Source: Mucilaginibacter flavidus (GTDB lineage Bacteria > Bacteroidota > Bacteroidia > Sphingobacteriales > Sphingobacteriaceae). Taken from it: a DNA stretch of 64,000 nt. A program made the translations under genes and the position numbers. Below the pieces are notes generated by a model. The model saw only the letters and a list, made by a program, of their open reading frames with translations, did not search any database and had not been told where the DNA came from. This document shows positions 43,557 to 54,039 of this stretch, piece after piece (within the stretch, counting starts at the first letter, position 1; every line of letters begins with the position of its first letter). The stretch is from contig NZ_JAMXOE010000002.1 of NCBI RefSeq assembly GCF_024055575.1, positions 744,001 through 808,000 of the forward strand, written 5' to 3'.

Positions 43557-45956
43557 ATGGAAACAGAATTGATGAAACCGGAAACGTTAAGCCCCGAATT
43601 ATTATACAAGATCAATGCCTATTGGCGTGCGGCTAACTATTTGTCTGTCGGGCAACTTTATTTGCGGCATAATCCTTTATTAAAAGAACCCTTAAAGCTG
43701 GAGCATGTGAAAAATATGTTGCTGGGCCATTGGGGTACAACGCCGGGACAGAACTTTATTTATACCCATTTGAACCGGATCATTAAACGCTTCGACCTGA
43801 ACATGATCTATATTTCGGGCCCCGGGCATGGCGGCCCGGCGGTGGTAGCGGGTACCTATCTGGAAGGTACCTATACGGAGGTGTATCCCAATATCACGCA
43901 GGACGAAGAAGGTTTAAAAAGGCTTTTTACCCAATTTTCTTACCCGGGTGGAATCTCCAGCCACGCGTCGCCACAAACACCAGGTTCCATTCATGAAGGC
44001 GGCGAACTGGGTTATTCGCTTAGTCATGCTTTTGGCGCGGTACTGGATAACCCGGACCTGATCGCGGCCTGTGTGGTCGGAGACGGCGAAGCAGAAACAG
44101 GCCCATTGGCTACGGCGTGGCATTCCAACAAATTTTTAAACCCGCTTACCGATGGGGTGGTATTACCCATACTCCATTTAAATGGATACAAAATATCTAA
44201 TCCAACAATATTAGCGCGCATTAGCCATGAAGAACTGGAACAATTGTTTTTGGGTTACGGCTGGAAACCTTATTTTGTCGAGGGGGATGACCCGTCCCTT
44301 ATGCACCAGGAAATGGCCGCCGTATTAGACCAGGCCATCGGACATATCCGGCAGATCAAAAACGATGCAGCTATTAATGGGGTTACGGAACGTCCACGCT
44401 GGCCGATGATCGTATTGAGATCGCCCAAAGGATGGACCGGGCCTAAAGAAGTTGATGGCTTTAAGATCGAAGGGAATTTCAGGGCGCACCAAATACCGCT
44501 CGCCGTTTCTGCATCTGCTCCGCCAGCGCATTTGCAGCTATTGGAAAACTGGATGAAGAGCTACAAGCCCGAAGAATTGTTTGATGATAAAGGACAATTG
44601 ATGCCCGAACTGGCTGAACTGGCGCCAAAAGGAGAAAGACGTATGGGCGCTAATCCGCATGCTAACGGGGGCCAGTTATTACGCGACCTGCGAATGCCCG
44701 ATTTTAGGAATTATGGTTGCGAAGTAGGTGCACCGGGAGTGGATGGCGAAGGCGACACTTACGTCTCCGGCCGTTTTTTACGGGATGTGATCAAAGAGAA
44801 TAGCACAAACCGAAATTTCCGGATCTTCGGGCCGGATGAAACGGCTTCCAATAAATTGGAAGCTATATTTGAAGTAACCCCGCGCCAATGGGAGGCACCG
44901 GTTATAGCCAGTGATGAGTTTCTGGCACCCGAAGGCAGTGTGATGGAAATGCTGAGTGAGCACCAGTGCGAGGGCTGGCTGGAAGGTTACCTGTTAACCG
45001 GCAGGCATGGTTTATTTAACTGCTACGAGGCATTCATCCATATTGTGGATTCGATGTTTAACCAGCATGCCAAATGGTTGAAAATTACTTTAGAATTGCC
45101 CTGGCGGCGAAAGATCGCTTCATTAAATATTTTACTAACCTCCACAGTCTGGCGGCAGGACCATAATGGCTTCACCCACCAGGACCCCGGCTTTATTGAT
45201 CACGTGGTGAATAAGAAAGCAAATATTGTACGCGTATATCTTCCCCCTGATGCCAATTGTCTTTTATCGGTAATGGATCATTGTTTGCGCAGCTTTCATT
45301 ACGTTAACGTAATAGTTGCGGGTAAGCACCCTGCGCCGCAATGGCTCACTATGGAACAAGCGGTAGACCATTGTACGCGCGGCATCGGTATATGGAACTT
45401 CGCCAGCAATGACCAGGAAGCGGAACCGGATGTGGTTATGGCCTGTTGTGGCGATGTGCCGACATTAGAAGTATTGGCGGCCGTTTCCATTTTGCGCGAA
45501 CATTTGCCCGAACTCAAGATACGGGTGATCAACGTAGTGGATCTGTTTAAGCTTCAGAAGAGTAGCGAACATACGCACGGCCTGAGCGACCCCGACTATA
45601 ACGCCTTGTTCACAACCGACAAACCCGTGGTGTTCGCTTTCCACGGCTACCCCTGGTTAGTGCACCGTTTAACGTACAACCGGGCTAATAACGTCAATAT
45701 GCACGTAAGGGGCTATAAGGAGGAAGGAACCATCACCACCTCATTTGATATGACGGTGCTTAACGAAATGGATAGGTTTCATCTGGTGATGGATGTGATA
45801 GACCGCCTGCCGCAAACCCGCACTAAAGGCGTTTATTTGAAACAAATGTTACAGGATAAACTAACGGAACATAAACACTATATTGGTGCCCATGGTAAAG
45901 ATATGCCCGAAATCCTGAACTGGAAATGGGACGCCATTAAGCCATCAAAAGCATGA
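43557..45956 (+). CDS. xfp: Xylulose-5-phosphate/fructose-6-phosphate phosphoketolase
   Basis: This thiamine-diphosphate enzyme (799 aa) cleaves xylulose 5-phosphate, and often fructose 6-phosphate, to acetyl phosphate plus a shorter sugar phosphate. It carries GPGHGGPA near residue 86, [20 protein letters not shown], and the ThDP-binding [20 protein letters not shown]. Length is normal for the family. It follows ackA by 2 bp, so acetyl phosphate goes directly to ATP synthesis. The next gene follows by 45 bp. Confidence 0.96.
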   Translation: METELMKPETLSPELLYKINAYWRAANYLSVGQLYLRHNPLLKEPLKLEHVKNMLLGHWGTTPGQNFIYTHLNRIIKRFDLNMIYISGPGHGGPAVVAGTYLEGTYTEVYPNITQDEEGLKRLFTQFSYPGGISSHASPQTPGSIHEGGELGYSLSHAFGAVLDNPDLIAACVVGDGEAETGPLATAWHSNKFLNPLTDGVVLPILHLNGYKISNPTILARISHEELEQLFLGYGWKPYFVEGDDPSLMHQEMAAVLDQAIGHIRQIKNDAAINGVTERPRWPMIVLRSPKGWTGPKEVDGFKIEGNFRAHQIPLAVSASAPPAHLQLLENWMKSYKPEELFDDKGQLMPELAELAPKGERRMGANPHANGGQLLRDLRMPDFRNYGCEVGAPGVDGEGDTYVSGRFLRDVIKENSTNRNFRIFGPDETASNKLEAIFEVTPRQWEAPVIASDEFLAPEGSVMEMLSEHQCEGWLEGYLLTGRHGLFNCYEAFIHIVDSMFNQHAKWLKITLELPWRRKIASLNILLTSTVWRQDHNGFTHQDPGFIDHVVNKKANIVRVYLPPDANCLLSVMDHCLRSFHYVNVIVAGKHPAPQWLTMEQAVDHCTRGIGIWNFASNDQEAEPDVVMACCGDVPTLEVLAAVSILREHLPELKIRVINVVDLFKLQKSSEHTHGLSDPDYNALFTTDKPVVFAFHGYPWLVHRLTYNRANNVNMHVRGYKEEGTITTSFDMTVLNEMDRFHLVMDVIDRLPQTRTKGVYLKQMLQDKLTEHKHYIGAHGKDMPEILNWKWDAIKPSKA

Positions 45957-46001
45957 TTGAAAATTAATCCCTGTTAACCGTGCATAAAAAAGGCTAATCA
46001 A

Positions 46002-48563
46002 ATGGAAACGAAAACAGATCAACCTTTTTGGCACCTGGATAAAGCGGGAGCTTTAAAGCAGTTCGGGGTTAACGAGCAGGGGCTAAGTGATCGGGAGGCG
46101 ATCAAAAGGCGGACGCAATATGGCCCTAATACCATCAAAGCCAACACGTCATCATCGGCATTACTTCTCTTCCTCTCGCAATTTAAAAGCCCCATCACCC
46201 TGATGCTGATCGCCGCTGCATTGCTGTCGGCCGGCCTGGGTGATGTGGCCGATACGTTGATCATCCTGGCTATTGTAATGATCAGCAGTTTTCTGGGCTT
46301 CTGGCAGGAAAAAGGCGCTTCGGATGCGGTAAAAGAGCTGATGAAAATGGTACAACTGCATTGTAATGTTTTGAGGGACGGGAAGACCAAAGAGATACCG
46401 GTTGAAAATGTCGTTCCGGGCGATGTGGTGATCTTATCTGCCGGCGATGTGATCCCCGGGGATAGCCTGATCCTGGAGTCGCAGGAACTATTTGTTGATG
46501 AAGCCGCCTTTACCGGCGAAACCTATCCGGTAGAAAAGAATGCCGGCGTTTTGCCCGCCAGTACGCCGCTGGCCAAAAGAAGCAATGCGCTCTTTATGGG
46601 CTCGCATGTCATCAGCGGCAAGGCCAGCGCACTCATCATAAAAACTGGTAAACAAACGGAATTCGGACAAATATCCGCAGGCTTGCAGGCCAGGGTACCC
46701 GAAACTGATTTTGAAAAAGGGATCCGGAAATTCGGTTACATGCTAATGGAGATCACTTTGTTGCTGGTGATCATCATTTTTGGCATCAATGTGTTTTTGC
46801 ACAAGCCGGTGCTCGATTCCTTCCTGTTCTCCTTAGCCTTAGCCGTAGGTTTAACGCCGCAATTGCTGCCCGCCATCATCAGTGTCAACCTGTCTACGGG
46901 CGCGCGGCGCATGGCTAAGCAACAGGTGATCGTTAAACGCCTGTCATCCATTGAAAACTTTGGCAGCATGAACATTCTGTGTTCCGATAAAACAGGCACC
47001 ATTACCGAAGGTAAAGTGAAATTAAAAGATACGCTGGATATCAACGGGCGGCACAGCGATAAGGTTTTACAATACGCCTGGCTCAACGCCTCCCTGCAGC
47101 AGGGTTTTAATAACCCCATAGATGCCGCAATTTGTGCGGAATATAAAGGCCCGGCAAATACGTACCAGGTGCAAACAGAGATCCCCTATGATTTTATCCG
47201 TAAGCGACTCACCATACAGTTAAAAAACCAAAAAGAGAATTTTGCCATTACCAAAGGCGCATTAAATAATATTTTAGCAGTTTGCAGCCAGGTTGAAACC
47301 GTCGGCGGGAAGGTACAGGCTATTGCGGATAGCACGGCCGCTATACATAAGCAATACGAGCAATTGAGCGCCGCTGGTTACCGTACATTAGGCGTGGCCT
47401 ACAAACCTGCCGATGCCAAACAGGATTTTACCAAAGCCGACGAGAAGGACATGGTATTTATAGGTTTCATCACCTTGTTTGACCCACTGAAGGCCAATGT
47501 TGCCGATCTGATGGCTAAAATGAACGACCTCGGTGTAAAACTAAAATTCATCACCGGCGACAACGCCCTGGTGGCCAAAAGCCTGGCTTTGCAAATAGGA
47601 ATTACAGACCCGCAAATACTAACCGGCGGCGACCTGCTGAAGATGACCAATGCGGCGTTGTTTCACAAAGCGCCCCTAACGGATGTATTTGCTGAAGTGG
47701 AGCCCAATCAAAAAGAAAGGATCATCACCATTTTAAAAAAGGCAGGCAACGTAGTAGGGTTTATGGGCGATGGCATAAACGATGCCCCGGCGCTCCACAC
47801 CGCCGATGTAGGCATATCTGTAAATACTGCGGTAGATGTAGCCAAGGAAGCGGCAGACATAGTATTGTTAAGCAGCGGCCTCGAAGTGTTGATCGATGGC
47901 ATTATCGAAGGCCGCAAAACGTTTGCCAATACCATGAAATATATTTTTATGGCTACCAGCGCAAATTTTGGCAATATGTTCAGTATGGCGGGGGCATCAT
48001 TATTCTTGAAATTCCTGCCCCTGCTGCCGAAACAGATCCTGTTGACCAACCTTTTAACCGACTTTCCCGAAATGGCCATCGCTACAGACAGGGTCGACCA
48101 GATCAATATTCAATCGCCGCAACGCTGGGACCTGCGGTTCATCAAACGGTTTATGATCACCTTTGGGTTACTGAGTTCTGTTTTTGACTACCTCACTTTT
48201 GGGGTATTGATATTTGTGTTTCATGCGAACGAAAAGGTGTTTCAAACCGGGTGGTTTGCCGAATCGGTAATCTCCGCCACGCTGATCGTATTGGTAGTCA
48301 GGACGCGGCTGCCATTTTTTAAAAGTCTGCCGGGCAAATATTTGGCTATCGCTACGGTAATGATCCTGCTACTGGTACTGGCACTTCCGCTGACACCTTT
48401 AGCCGCCTGGTTCGGGTTTACCCGGCTGCCTTTATCCTATTATGGCTGGATGCTGCTTATCATTGTATGCTACCTCGGCTCGGCCGAACTGGCGAAAAGA
48501 GCGTTTTATAGAAAGATGAATGCTGCTGCAAACAAGCAAATGTTAACGGTGTTGAAAGAGTGA
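46002..48563 (+). CDS. Magnesium-type P-type ATPase (MgtA/MgtB family)
   Basis: This 853-aa inner-membrane ion pump has an N-terminal cation ATPase domain, then spans 1-2 (about 55-100), the actuator domain with DEAAFTGETYPVEK, and spans 3-4 with the family motif in ALAVGLTPQLLPAIISVNLS. The phosphorylation motif CSDKTGTITEG is near residue 329, GDGINDAPAL near 587, and a C-terminal bundle of about six spans follows. The LTPQLLP type of fourth span points to Mg2+ importers rather than Ca2+ pumps. It probably belongs to the ackA-xfp operon. Confidence 0.9.
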   Translation: METKTDQPFWHLDKAGALKQFGVNEQGLSDREAIKRRTQYGPNTIKANTSSSALLLFLSQFKSPITLMLIAAALLSAGLGDVADTLIILAIVMISSFLGFWQEKGASDAVKELMKMVQLHCNVLRDGKTKEIPVENVVPGDVVILSAGDVIPGDSLILESQELFVDEAAFTGETYPVEKNAGVLPASTPLAKRSNALFMGSHVISGKASALIIKTGKQTEFGQISAGLQARVPETDFEKGIRKFGYMLMEITLLLVIIIFGINVFLHKPVLDSFLFSLALAVGLTPQLLPAIISVNLSTGARRMAKQQVIVKRLSSIENFGSMNILCSDKTGTITEGKVKLKDTLDINGRHSDKVLQYAWLNASLQQGFNNPIDAAICAEYKGPANTYQVQTEIPYDFIRKRLTIQLKNQKENFAITKGALNNILAVCSQVETVGGKVQAIADSTAAIHKQYEQLSAAGYRTLGVAYKPADAKQDFTKADEKDMVFIGFITLFDPLKANVADLMAKMNDLGVKLKFITGDNALVAKSLALQIGITDPQILTGGDLLKMTNAALFHKAPLTDVFAEVEPNQKERIITILKKAGNVVGFMGDGINDAPALHTADVGISVNTAVDVAKEAADIVLLSSGLEVLIDGIIEGRKTFANTMKYIFMATSANFGNMFSMAGASLFLKFLPLLPKQILLTNLLTDFPEMAIATDRVDQINIQSPQRWDLRFIKRFMITFGLLSSVFDYLTFGVLIFVFHANEKVFQTGWFAESVISATLIVLVVRTRLPFFKSLPGKYLAIATVMILLLVLALPLTPLAAWFGFTRLPLSYYGWMLLIIVCYLGSAELAKRAFYRKMNAAANKQMLTVLKE

Positions 48564-48768
48564 ATGTATGATGGATATAAGAGTACTGAAAACATCGTTA
48601 ACCATTCAATGGCCGGCGATAAAAGGAAAAAAAAGACTATTCTAAACGTTAAAATAACATGAAAAAAAGTGCTGATCTTCCTAAGCAACTACAAAAGTGC
48701 CTCACCGGTATAAAAGGCTTTGATGAAATTACGGAAGGGAACTTTATAAAGACGTAGCTTCTCTAAAC

Positions 48769-48927
48769 ATGGATTTACATGGGCTTGTTTCCCAAAAAAA
48801 AATCCTTATAGAACATGTTCTTTTGGAGCGAAAAGATATTCAAGAGCTTGACTTTAACCTGGAAGGGTTATTCGTTCGTTTGGAATATTCCATGAAATTT
48901 TGTTTTAAATTACTGCATGGGGTTTAA
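48769..48927 (+). CDS. Very small ORF after the ATPase, uncertain
   Basis: This is a 52-residue frame (MDLHGLVSQKKILIEHVLLE...) in the 440-bp stretch between the ATPase and the kinase. A second 32-residue frame at 48660 (MKKSADLPKQLQKCLTGIKG) stops at TAG. Both look protein-like but too short. They may be pieces of a decayed gene. No family recognised. Confidence 0.25.
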   Translation: MDLHGLVSQKKILIEHVLLERKDIQELDFNLEGLFVRLEYSMKFCFKLLHGV

Positions 48928-49005
48928 GTTCGACCACTGTAGTAAAAAAATTAGTGTTGAGAGAAGATTATCCACTTAATTCTTGGTTTGCGATTTTGCT
49001 TTTAA

Positions 49006-50082
49006 TTACTGTACGGTTAGGTAAACCTGAAATTCAGAACCTTTGCCTAACTCGCTTTTCAGTAAGATTTTCCCCCCAGAATTAGTTACTATCTCATTGA
49101 CCAGATACAAGCCGATACCAGTGCCTTCAACAGTATTTTCGATACGGCTATATTTTGAAAATACTTCTTTATATTTACTTTCCTCTATCCCAATACCATT
49201 ATCCTTTACACTTATCACGATATATTTTTTTTCTTTTCTTGTACTTATTGTTATTTCAGGAGTTCGATCTGGTGATTGGAACTTGATGGCGTTATTTACC
49301 AGATTATAAATTATACTTCTTAGTTTTCTTCGGGAATACAATATCCGGGACACTTTAATATTACTACTAATTATGGCGCCGGATTCCATAATCGTTCCAG
49401 CCAGGGTAAGACGAACATCCTCAAGGATATTTTCAAAATCTATACGCTCTTCCTCTACTTTATATTTATGCTTTAGCTTACCAGCATCAGTCAACTCCGT
49501 TATAATAGTTTGCATTTTTTTTATGGAACTTTCTAAAACCCCGAAAAACATTAAAAATATTTTGGACTTATCCGTGGAAACCTTTTTAAGTTGATTAATA
49601 GTTAGCAGTAAACTGGTTAACGGACCTTTAATGTCATGAGATATGGTGTCAAGTAAGGTTTCATGATCGGCAATGAGCATTTCCTGATTGACCAGATCTT
49701 TAATCCGTGCTGTTATTTCTACAAATGTGATAATTACCCCATTTGTTTTTTTAGTTTTGGTAATAACATAGGGTATAATGTTCATCTGATACCATCTTAA
49801 ATCAGTTGTCTGGATTTCTTTTTCAAGGATTTCATTACTGTGGATGACTTGTTCAATATTCTCAACTATAGTAGGAAAGCGAAAATTATCTTTAATGTCA
49901 TCGATATTCTTCCCTACATCTTCTGTTTTTAAGGAAAACTGTTTCATGGCCGGAGGTGTAAACTTCCGTAAAATCAAGTCACTATCGACAAATAACTGCG
50001 GAATGATCGTGTTTCTGAAATAATTCTCTAACTCATCATTTAGCTTAATGAGTTTTTTAATTTTTTGATCTTGATTAACCAT
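49006..50082 (-). CDS. PAS-domain sensor histidine kinase
   Basis: This 358-aa cytosolic kinase has an N-terminal PAS-like domain (about 20-130; KFTPPAMKQFSLKTEDVGKN and the closing strand GVIITFVEITARI). The dimerisation and phospho-acceptor box is LLDTISHDIKGPL with H149. A HATPase domain follows with an N box (NLVNNAIKF), G1 (VKDNGIGIEE) and G2 (GTGIGLYLV). There is no membrane span, so it senses a cytosolic signal or acts through a partner. No response regulator gene is adjacent. Confidence 0.92.
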   Translation of the reverse strand: MVNQDQKIKKLIKLNDELENYFRNTIIPQLFVDSDLILRKFTPPAMKQFSLKTEDVGKNIDDIKDNFRFPTIVENIEQVIHSNEILEKEIQTTDLRWYQMNIIPYVITKTKKTNGVIITFVEITARIKDLVNQEMLIADHETLLDTISHDIKGPLTSLLLTINQLKKVSTDKSKIFLMFFGVLESSIKKMQTIITELTDAGKLKHKYKVEEERIDFENILEDVRLTLAGTIMESGAIISSNIKVSRILYSRRKLRSIIYNLVNNAIKFQSPDRTPEITISTRKEKKYIVISVKDNGIGIEESKYKEVFSKYSRIENTVEGTGIGLYLVNEIVTNSGGKILLKSELGKGSEFQVYLTVQ

Positions 50083-50125
50083 ATTCTATTATAAGTTCAC
50101 AAAAAAAAAGTATTTTTTGGCCTAT

Positions 50126-50450
50126 CTAAAATGCCAATTGAAATAATATATACAGGTAGAGAAGATTAATAAATTGGCCTTTTTCACTTTTGTAATGCTC
50201 TATAGTATCAGCAGATCGCATTTGCGCTCTGTTTGGATCATCTCCTACATTGCGGAAAGCCCGGCGCTTACGAAGCAAATCCCAATACTTATCAAGTTCA
50301 GATTTAATTGTATGTAAGTATGAACATACTGATCAGTTAGTTCAGAATTGCCATATAAATGCTCTCCTTTTTCCGTAAGTTGTCTGATATGATTTATAAT
50401 TAAATTATCTTCTTTTTTTTCTTCCCTGATATATTTAGTTAAATATTGTC
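50126..50450 (-). pseudogene. DUF2630-family gene, frameshifted
   Basis: One frame gives YIREEKKEDNLIINHIRQLT, then EKGEHLYGNSELTDQYVHTY. The next frame continues KSELDKYWDLLRKRRAFRNV and GDDPNRAQMRSADTIEHY, ending at 50126. The second part has the WDLLRxRRAxRxxGxDPxxAxxR pattern of DUF2630. A single shift near 50315 splits it and there is no clean start codon. Confidence 0.7.
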
Positions 50451-50501
50451 TTTAAGAAGGTTATTAATCTATAAGTGTTTTATAAGAGAGCCAGTCGTCT
50501 G

Positions 50502-50795
50502 CTAACTGCATCTTTCAAGCAGGAAATCATGAAGGTGTTGTTCAAGTAAGTCTGTATTGTATTCAGTAACGTCACCGTTATTTGATAGTTCTATTTCATT
50601 CTCATTAACGGTAATGGTAAATACAGCACCATCTATAATTTCGAGGAAGTAGACATTGATCACGTCATATACATGAGCATATTCTATGCTCAGGCTGGAA
50701 TACAGTTTGATATTGATCTCATTCGCGAAGTCGCTTTGCAAACTTTGGAAAAGTGTCTCAGCACTTACCAGATGTGTATTTTTTATTGAGTGCAT
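50502..50795 (-). CDS. Hypothetical small acidic protein
   Basis: This 97-aa soluble protein starts MHSIKNTHLVSAETLFQSLQ. The middle is beta-rich (GAVFTITVNENEIELSNNGD), and the end is a helical, acidic stretch closing in LLERCS. No family recognised. It lies alone among decayed genes. Confidence 0.45.
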   Translation of the reverse strand: MHSIKNTHLVSAETLFQSLQSDFANEINIKLYSSLSIEYAHVYDVINVYFLEIIDGAVFTITVNENEIELSNNGDVTEYNTDLLEQHLHDFLLERCS

Positions 50796-51355
50796 GAATA
50801 TGAATTATTTTAAGAAGCAATTAATTAACGACCATTAACCCTACATGAAAATGAGCCGGATAAGTTGGTAATGAGTCTTAATCGATCCGCTGATTGATAG
50901 GAGTTGTACAGATGTAACAATTATAACAAGATTTGTTTGTGCGTAATACATTATAAATGCAAGACTTATATTTTGACTGGCTTTCTTTAGGCTTGCTAAT
51001 TCAATCGTTAGATTTGCAGATCATTCCAATCATAAGAAATTATTGCATTAAATACTTTTCAAACTAAAAGCTTGCTCTTTACAGGCTTTCAAAAGCTGTT
51101 TTTGGAGAAAATCTAATTATTGATATTTAAGTTTATATATAGTTCTCCTAATGATTGTTCCCACTTTACACCCAAGCGATGAAATACAGGATTGTATTGC
51201 ACCAAACTAGCCATCATTCTTTAAATTAAATATGCCTGTGTTTCGCAAAATCAATAATAGCCGGAGGCAGGATTGATTTTATGAAAGTCTGGCGACCCAA
51301 CACGCCATACTGCCTGTTGCGGATGAAAGTAGCAAGTGGCAGGATGGCGCGATTT
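50796..51355. other. Gene-free stretch
   Basis: 560 bp, AT-rich, without an ORF I can support. The last ~120 bp on the minus strand contain protein-like words (ATCYFHPQQAVWRVGSPDFH) broken by stops. This suggests another decayed gene downstream of the PRTRC cluster. Confidence 0.4.
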
Positions 51356-51537
51356 TTATTCGTTTTTTAGCCGGAGCAATTTTTGATAGACATCTTCCCA
51401 ATAAGCCTGTAAGCCCTCATCCAGTAACTTAATGAGGGGTCAACATGCCGGTAATGGTGGTAATCGTCCGCTTGCAGGAGGGCTAAATCCAAATTTTCTA
51501 CGGTAATTATTTTATTATTTTGATCTACAATGGTCAT
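51356..51537 (-). pseudogene. Small gene after PRTRC ThiF, frameshifted
   Basis: It starts 6 bp after the ThiF stop: MTIVDQNNKIITVENLDLAL, then LQADDYHHYRHVDPSLS. A one-base shift near 51435 restores LDEGLQAYWEDVYQKLLRLK and NE before the stop at 51356, giving a ~60-aa protein. Unshifted, it ends in unnatural sequence. Family unknown. Confidence 0.6.
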
Positions 51538-51543
51538 GACTGT

Positions 51544-52350
51544 TCAAGCTACTTTTAGGGGTTGTGTCCTGAAATCATGCAGGTTCATAAAGAAGCCCCT
51601 GTTAAATAATAAGCCGTCCTTAAACAGTTGCCACAAAAGGGATGAACCCATATTGGCTAAGGTAGAATTGATAAATAAATCCTGTTTGGTCAGGGCTTCG
51701 GCTAATGAACAACTTGGCGTATTGTCGGTAGCGTCTGCCGTTTCTAACAGTTCCTTAAAAGTTTCAGTTACAAATGGCAGGTTCCCCACGGGTGCATATT
51801 TCTTCGATTCCGGCTGTTTGTGATTTCCTATGGTTGATAAAATCACCTGCCCTGTGTGTTTGCTGTTTCCCAAATCCATCCAGTATAAAGGGCGGTTGCG
51901 TTCATAACTTTGGTAGCCTGTAAACTCTTGCAGTATCGTACCGATTTCAAACCTTGATACGGCATTGTCCACGCAGGTAATGAACAAATTGGCTTTGCCA
52001 TCATTGGAACGGGTTTCCACGTAGCCTGCATCATAGCGTTGCGTTATCGCTTTCCAGTTAGTACCAAAAAAGCGGTTAATGCGGTTGATCAATACCACGC
52101 TTTTATGCAAGCCGATTTCTGCTTCGGCAAATAATTGTCTGCCGAGGTTGGCCTCGCTCACCGGATCATCATCATAAGCGAAAACCATTAGCCCCGGATG
52201 ATTGAGGGCAAGCATAGCCTGATTTATCCGGGCAAGATTGGTCAGCATTTGGCTACCTGTACCACCACAACCGATTAAGTTAACGGTAATAGGATTGGTG
52301 GGGTTTATCAGGTAATTATCGGTAATATGTATGGGCGTTAATGTTTTCAT
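51544..52350 (-). CDS. PRTRC system ThiF-family protein
   Basis: This 268-aa protein of the E1/ThiF adenylating fold has a nucleotide-binding start NLIGCGGTGSQMLTNLARIN (24-43), then AYDDDPVSEANLGRQLF (59-73) and LFITCVDNAVSR. PRTRC cassettes (ParB-related, ThiF-related) travel on plasmids and integrative elements and have no proven function. It overlaps the protein B gene by 4 nt. The family's E2-like partners are not obvious. A fragment of a second copy lies at 36745-36917. Confidence 0.9.
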   Translation of the reverse strand: MKTLTPIHITDNYLINPTNPITVNLIGCGGTGSQMLTNLARINQAMLALNHPGLMVFAYDDDPVSEANLGRQLFAEAEIGLHKSVVLINRINRFFGTNWKAITQRYDAGYVETRSNDGKANLFITCVDNAVSRFEIGTILQEFTGYQSYERNRPLYWMDLGNSKHTGQVILSTIGNHKQPESKKYAPVGNLPFVTETFKELLETADATDNTPSCSLAEALTKQDLFINSTLANMGSSLLWQLFKDGLLFNRGFFMNLHDFRTQPLKVA

Positions 52351-53066
52351 CTGATGAGGTGTTTAATTTGAAATTTGTTGGGTATCAATACATCGGTCGG
52401 GAATTGCTCCCCGCTTTCGGTCAGGTGTTGCCATAACTGTACGATGTTTCCTTTTACTGGCTGATGCCCCCCAAACAGGTGGCTGAAATAGCTGTTGAAA
52501 AAATCGCTTTGCCACAACTCCATAAACTGTTCCAACCCGCAATCTTTGGGGATGCTGATTTGCACATTACCCATACAAACCCTACCGTCAGGATAGACAT
52601 TAAAGTAAGGCGCGTGATATAACAGCGTATCTTCTGTAAAGTCGGTTTCGGTTACGGCAAAAACCTGTAGGCTATTCTTCCCTGCTTTCCAAACCATTGC
52701 AGGGACATGCGCCATTCCCGATGGGATGCCGAGGCTCTCTATGAAAAGCAGTTTGATTTGTTGGGGTGGCGTGTGCCAAACGGCAAAGCCTGATGAACTA
52801 CTATTGATGGTTAGCACGTTAGGGGGCATTAAGCCTTTCGGATTTAAAAAGCCCTGCGCCTTTTTTTCATTAACCTGTAATGCTTTTGCTAATTTATGGC
52901 TTTCTTGAATAGATAAGGGATGCCCGTTGATGGGGCAGCCCGAAACGTCCATATCATAACTTTCGATATAAAAATCGGATTGATGGTCATTGCCTGTTTT
53001 TTGCATAATCAGCAGGGCTTTTACAGGCTGGTATAAATTTCCGAAAGTGTTCGTTAAATCTTTCAT
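52347..53066 (-). CDS. PRTRC system protein B
   Basis: This 239-aa protein starts from Met 53066 (MKDLTNTFGNLYQPVKALLI). Recognisable features are AVWHTPPQQIKLLFIESLGI and the C-terminal part FFNSYFSHLFGGHQPVKGNI, matching the PRTRC_B family pattern as I know it. Its start overlaps the end of the upstream F-like gene by 4 nt (53063-53066) and its end overlaps ThiF by 4 nt, so translation of three genes is coupled. Biochemical role unknown; the YFN-YPDGRVCMGN segment recalls E2-like folds. Confidence 0.85.
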   Translation of the reverse strand: MKDLTNTFGNLYQPVKALLIMQKTGNDHQSDFYIESYDMDVSGCPINGHPLSIQESHKLAKALQVNEKKAQGFLNPKGLMPPNVLTINSSSSGFAVWHTPPQQIKLLFIESLGIPSGMAHVPAMVWKAGKNSLQVFAVTETDFTEDTLLYHAPYFNVYPDGRVCMGNVQISIPKDCGLEQFMELWQSDFFNSYFSHLFGGHQPVKGNIVQLWQHLTESGEQFPTDVLIPNKFQIKHLIR

Positions 53067-54028
53067 GGCTTGTGGTATAATAGGGTACATAAATCATCGA
53101 TAAGCCTATATAGCTTATCTTCATAAGCCAGTTCATCGGTATATAATGGTTTATGTTCATTAAAAAAGGTGATGACTTCCGGCTCCTGGTAACGGGAACG
53201 TTCGTTAAAATCGTTGTTCACCATGTCCCGCAACGTATCGCTTACGCTATCGCTCATGCTCCCGACAAAAGAGAAATACTCGTGCATGGCTACATAGTTA
53301 TCCTCGTAATCTTCCACCTCATAATCTTGTAAACTGGCATGTTTAAAAAGGTTCATGCCGGGAAAGGTCTGCCATAAGTCCCAACATTTTTGGGCTACGC
53401 TCAGGCATTCCTTTTCAAAATCACTTAGGGCATAGAAGTTGGCGATAAGGCTGTCCAGACTATGACGAAAACCTGTCGCCATCATTTTTTCCTGTATAAA
53501 ATCACCTTGTGTCAGTGCGTTATCATAGGCTGTTTTTTGCCTTTTATAATCATGTTCCTCCATATCGTCTTTGCCCTCGGTTATCCATTCGTCCAGTATT
53601 TGATAATTGTAAAACATATAGGTGTCCTCGTCCCGGTAATAGGTAACATCCGCTTCGATATACAGGTAGGCGCAAACGGCGGTAATCAGTTCGGCACAAT
53701 GGGTGTATTCCGGCTTTTGCCACAGGTCGTAAATCGGCATCACCGGGATATAAAACAAGCCAAAATCCTGATTGAATGTTTCTTTAACGGTCAGGCAGGT
53801 ATGACTATCTTCCTGTTCCACGATCAGCAGTTCCCGATACCTGCCCTTTTTTTTTAGTTGGCGGTTGACCTCCTTTTCTGCCATCAGAATATTATAAGGG
53901 TAGGGCAGTTGTCGATAGCCTGTCAGGTTTAAACCATAGTGTTTAACCAGGTGTGAGAGGGATTTAAAAAAATCCCCCTCTACTGCTGATTGTTTTGGCA
54001 ATTCCGTTGCCGGCTGGTACATGGGCAT
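53063..54028 (-). CDS. PRTRC cluster protein, F-like position
   Basis: This 321-aa protein starts from Met 54028 (MPMYQPATELPKQSAVEGDF). The longer frame back to 54178 reads low-quality Arg/Thr-rich sequence that overlaps another small gene, so I reject it. The protein is acidic and aromatic-rich (YLYIEADVTYYRDEDTYMFY) with no catalytic motif I recognise. Its place between proteins C and B fits PRTRC protein F, but sequence identity with that family is uncertain. Confidence 0.65.
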   Translation of the reverse strand: MPMYQPATELPKQSAVEGDFFKSLSHLVKHYGLNLTGYRQLPYPYNILMAEKEVNRQLKKKGRYRELLIVEQEDSHTCLTVKETFNQDFGLFYIPVMPIYDLWQKPEYTHCAELITAVCAYLYIEADVTYYRDEDTYMFYNYQILDEWITEGKDDMEEHDYKRQKTAYDNALTQGDFIQEKMMATGFRHSLDSLIANFYALSDFEKECLSVAQKCWDLWQTFPGMNLFKHASLQDYEVEDYEDNYVAMHEYFSFVGSMSDSVSDTLRDMVNNDFNERSRYQEPEVITFFNEHKPLYTDELAYEDKLYRLIDDLCTLLYHKP

Positions 54029-54039
54029 AAAGCTGTGCC

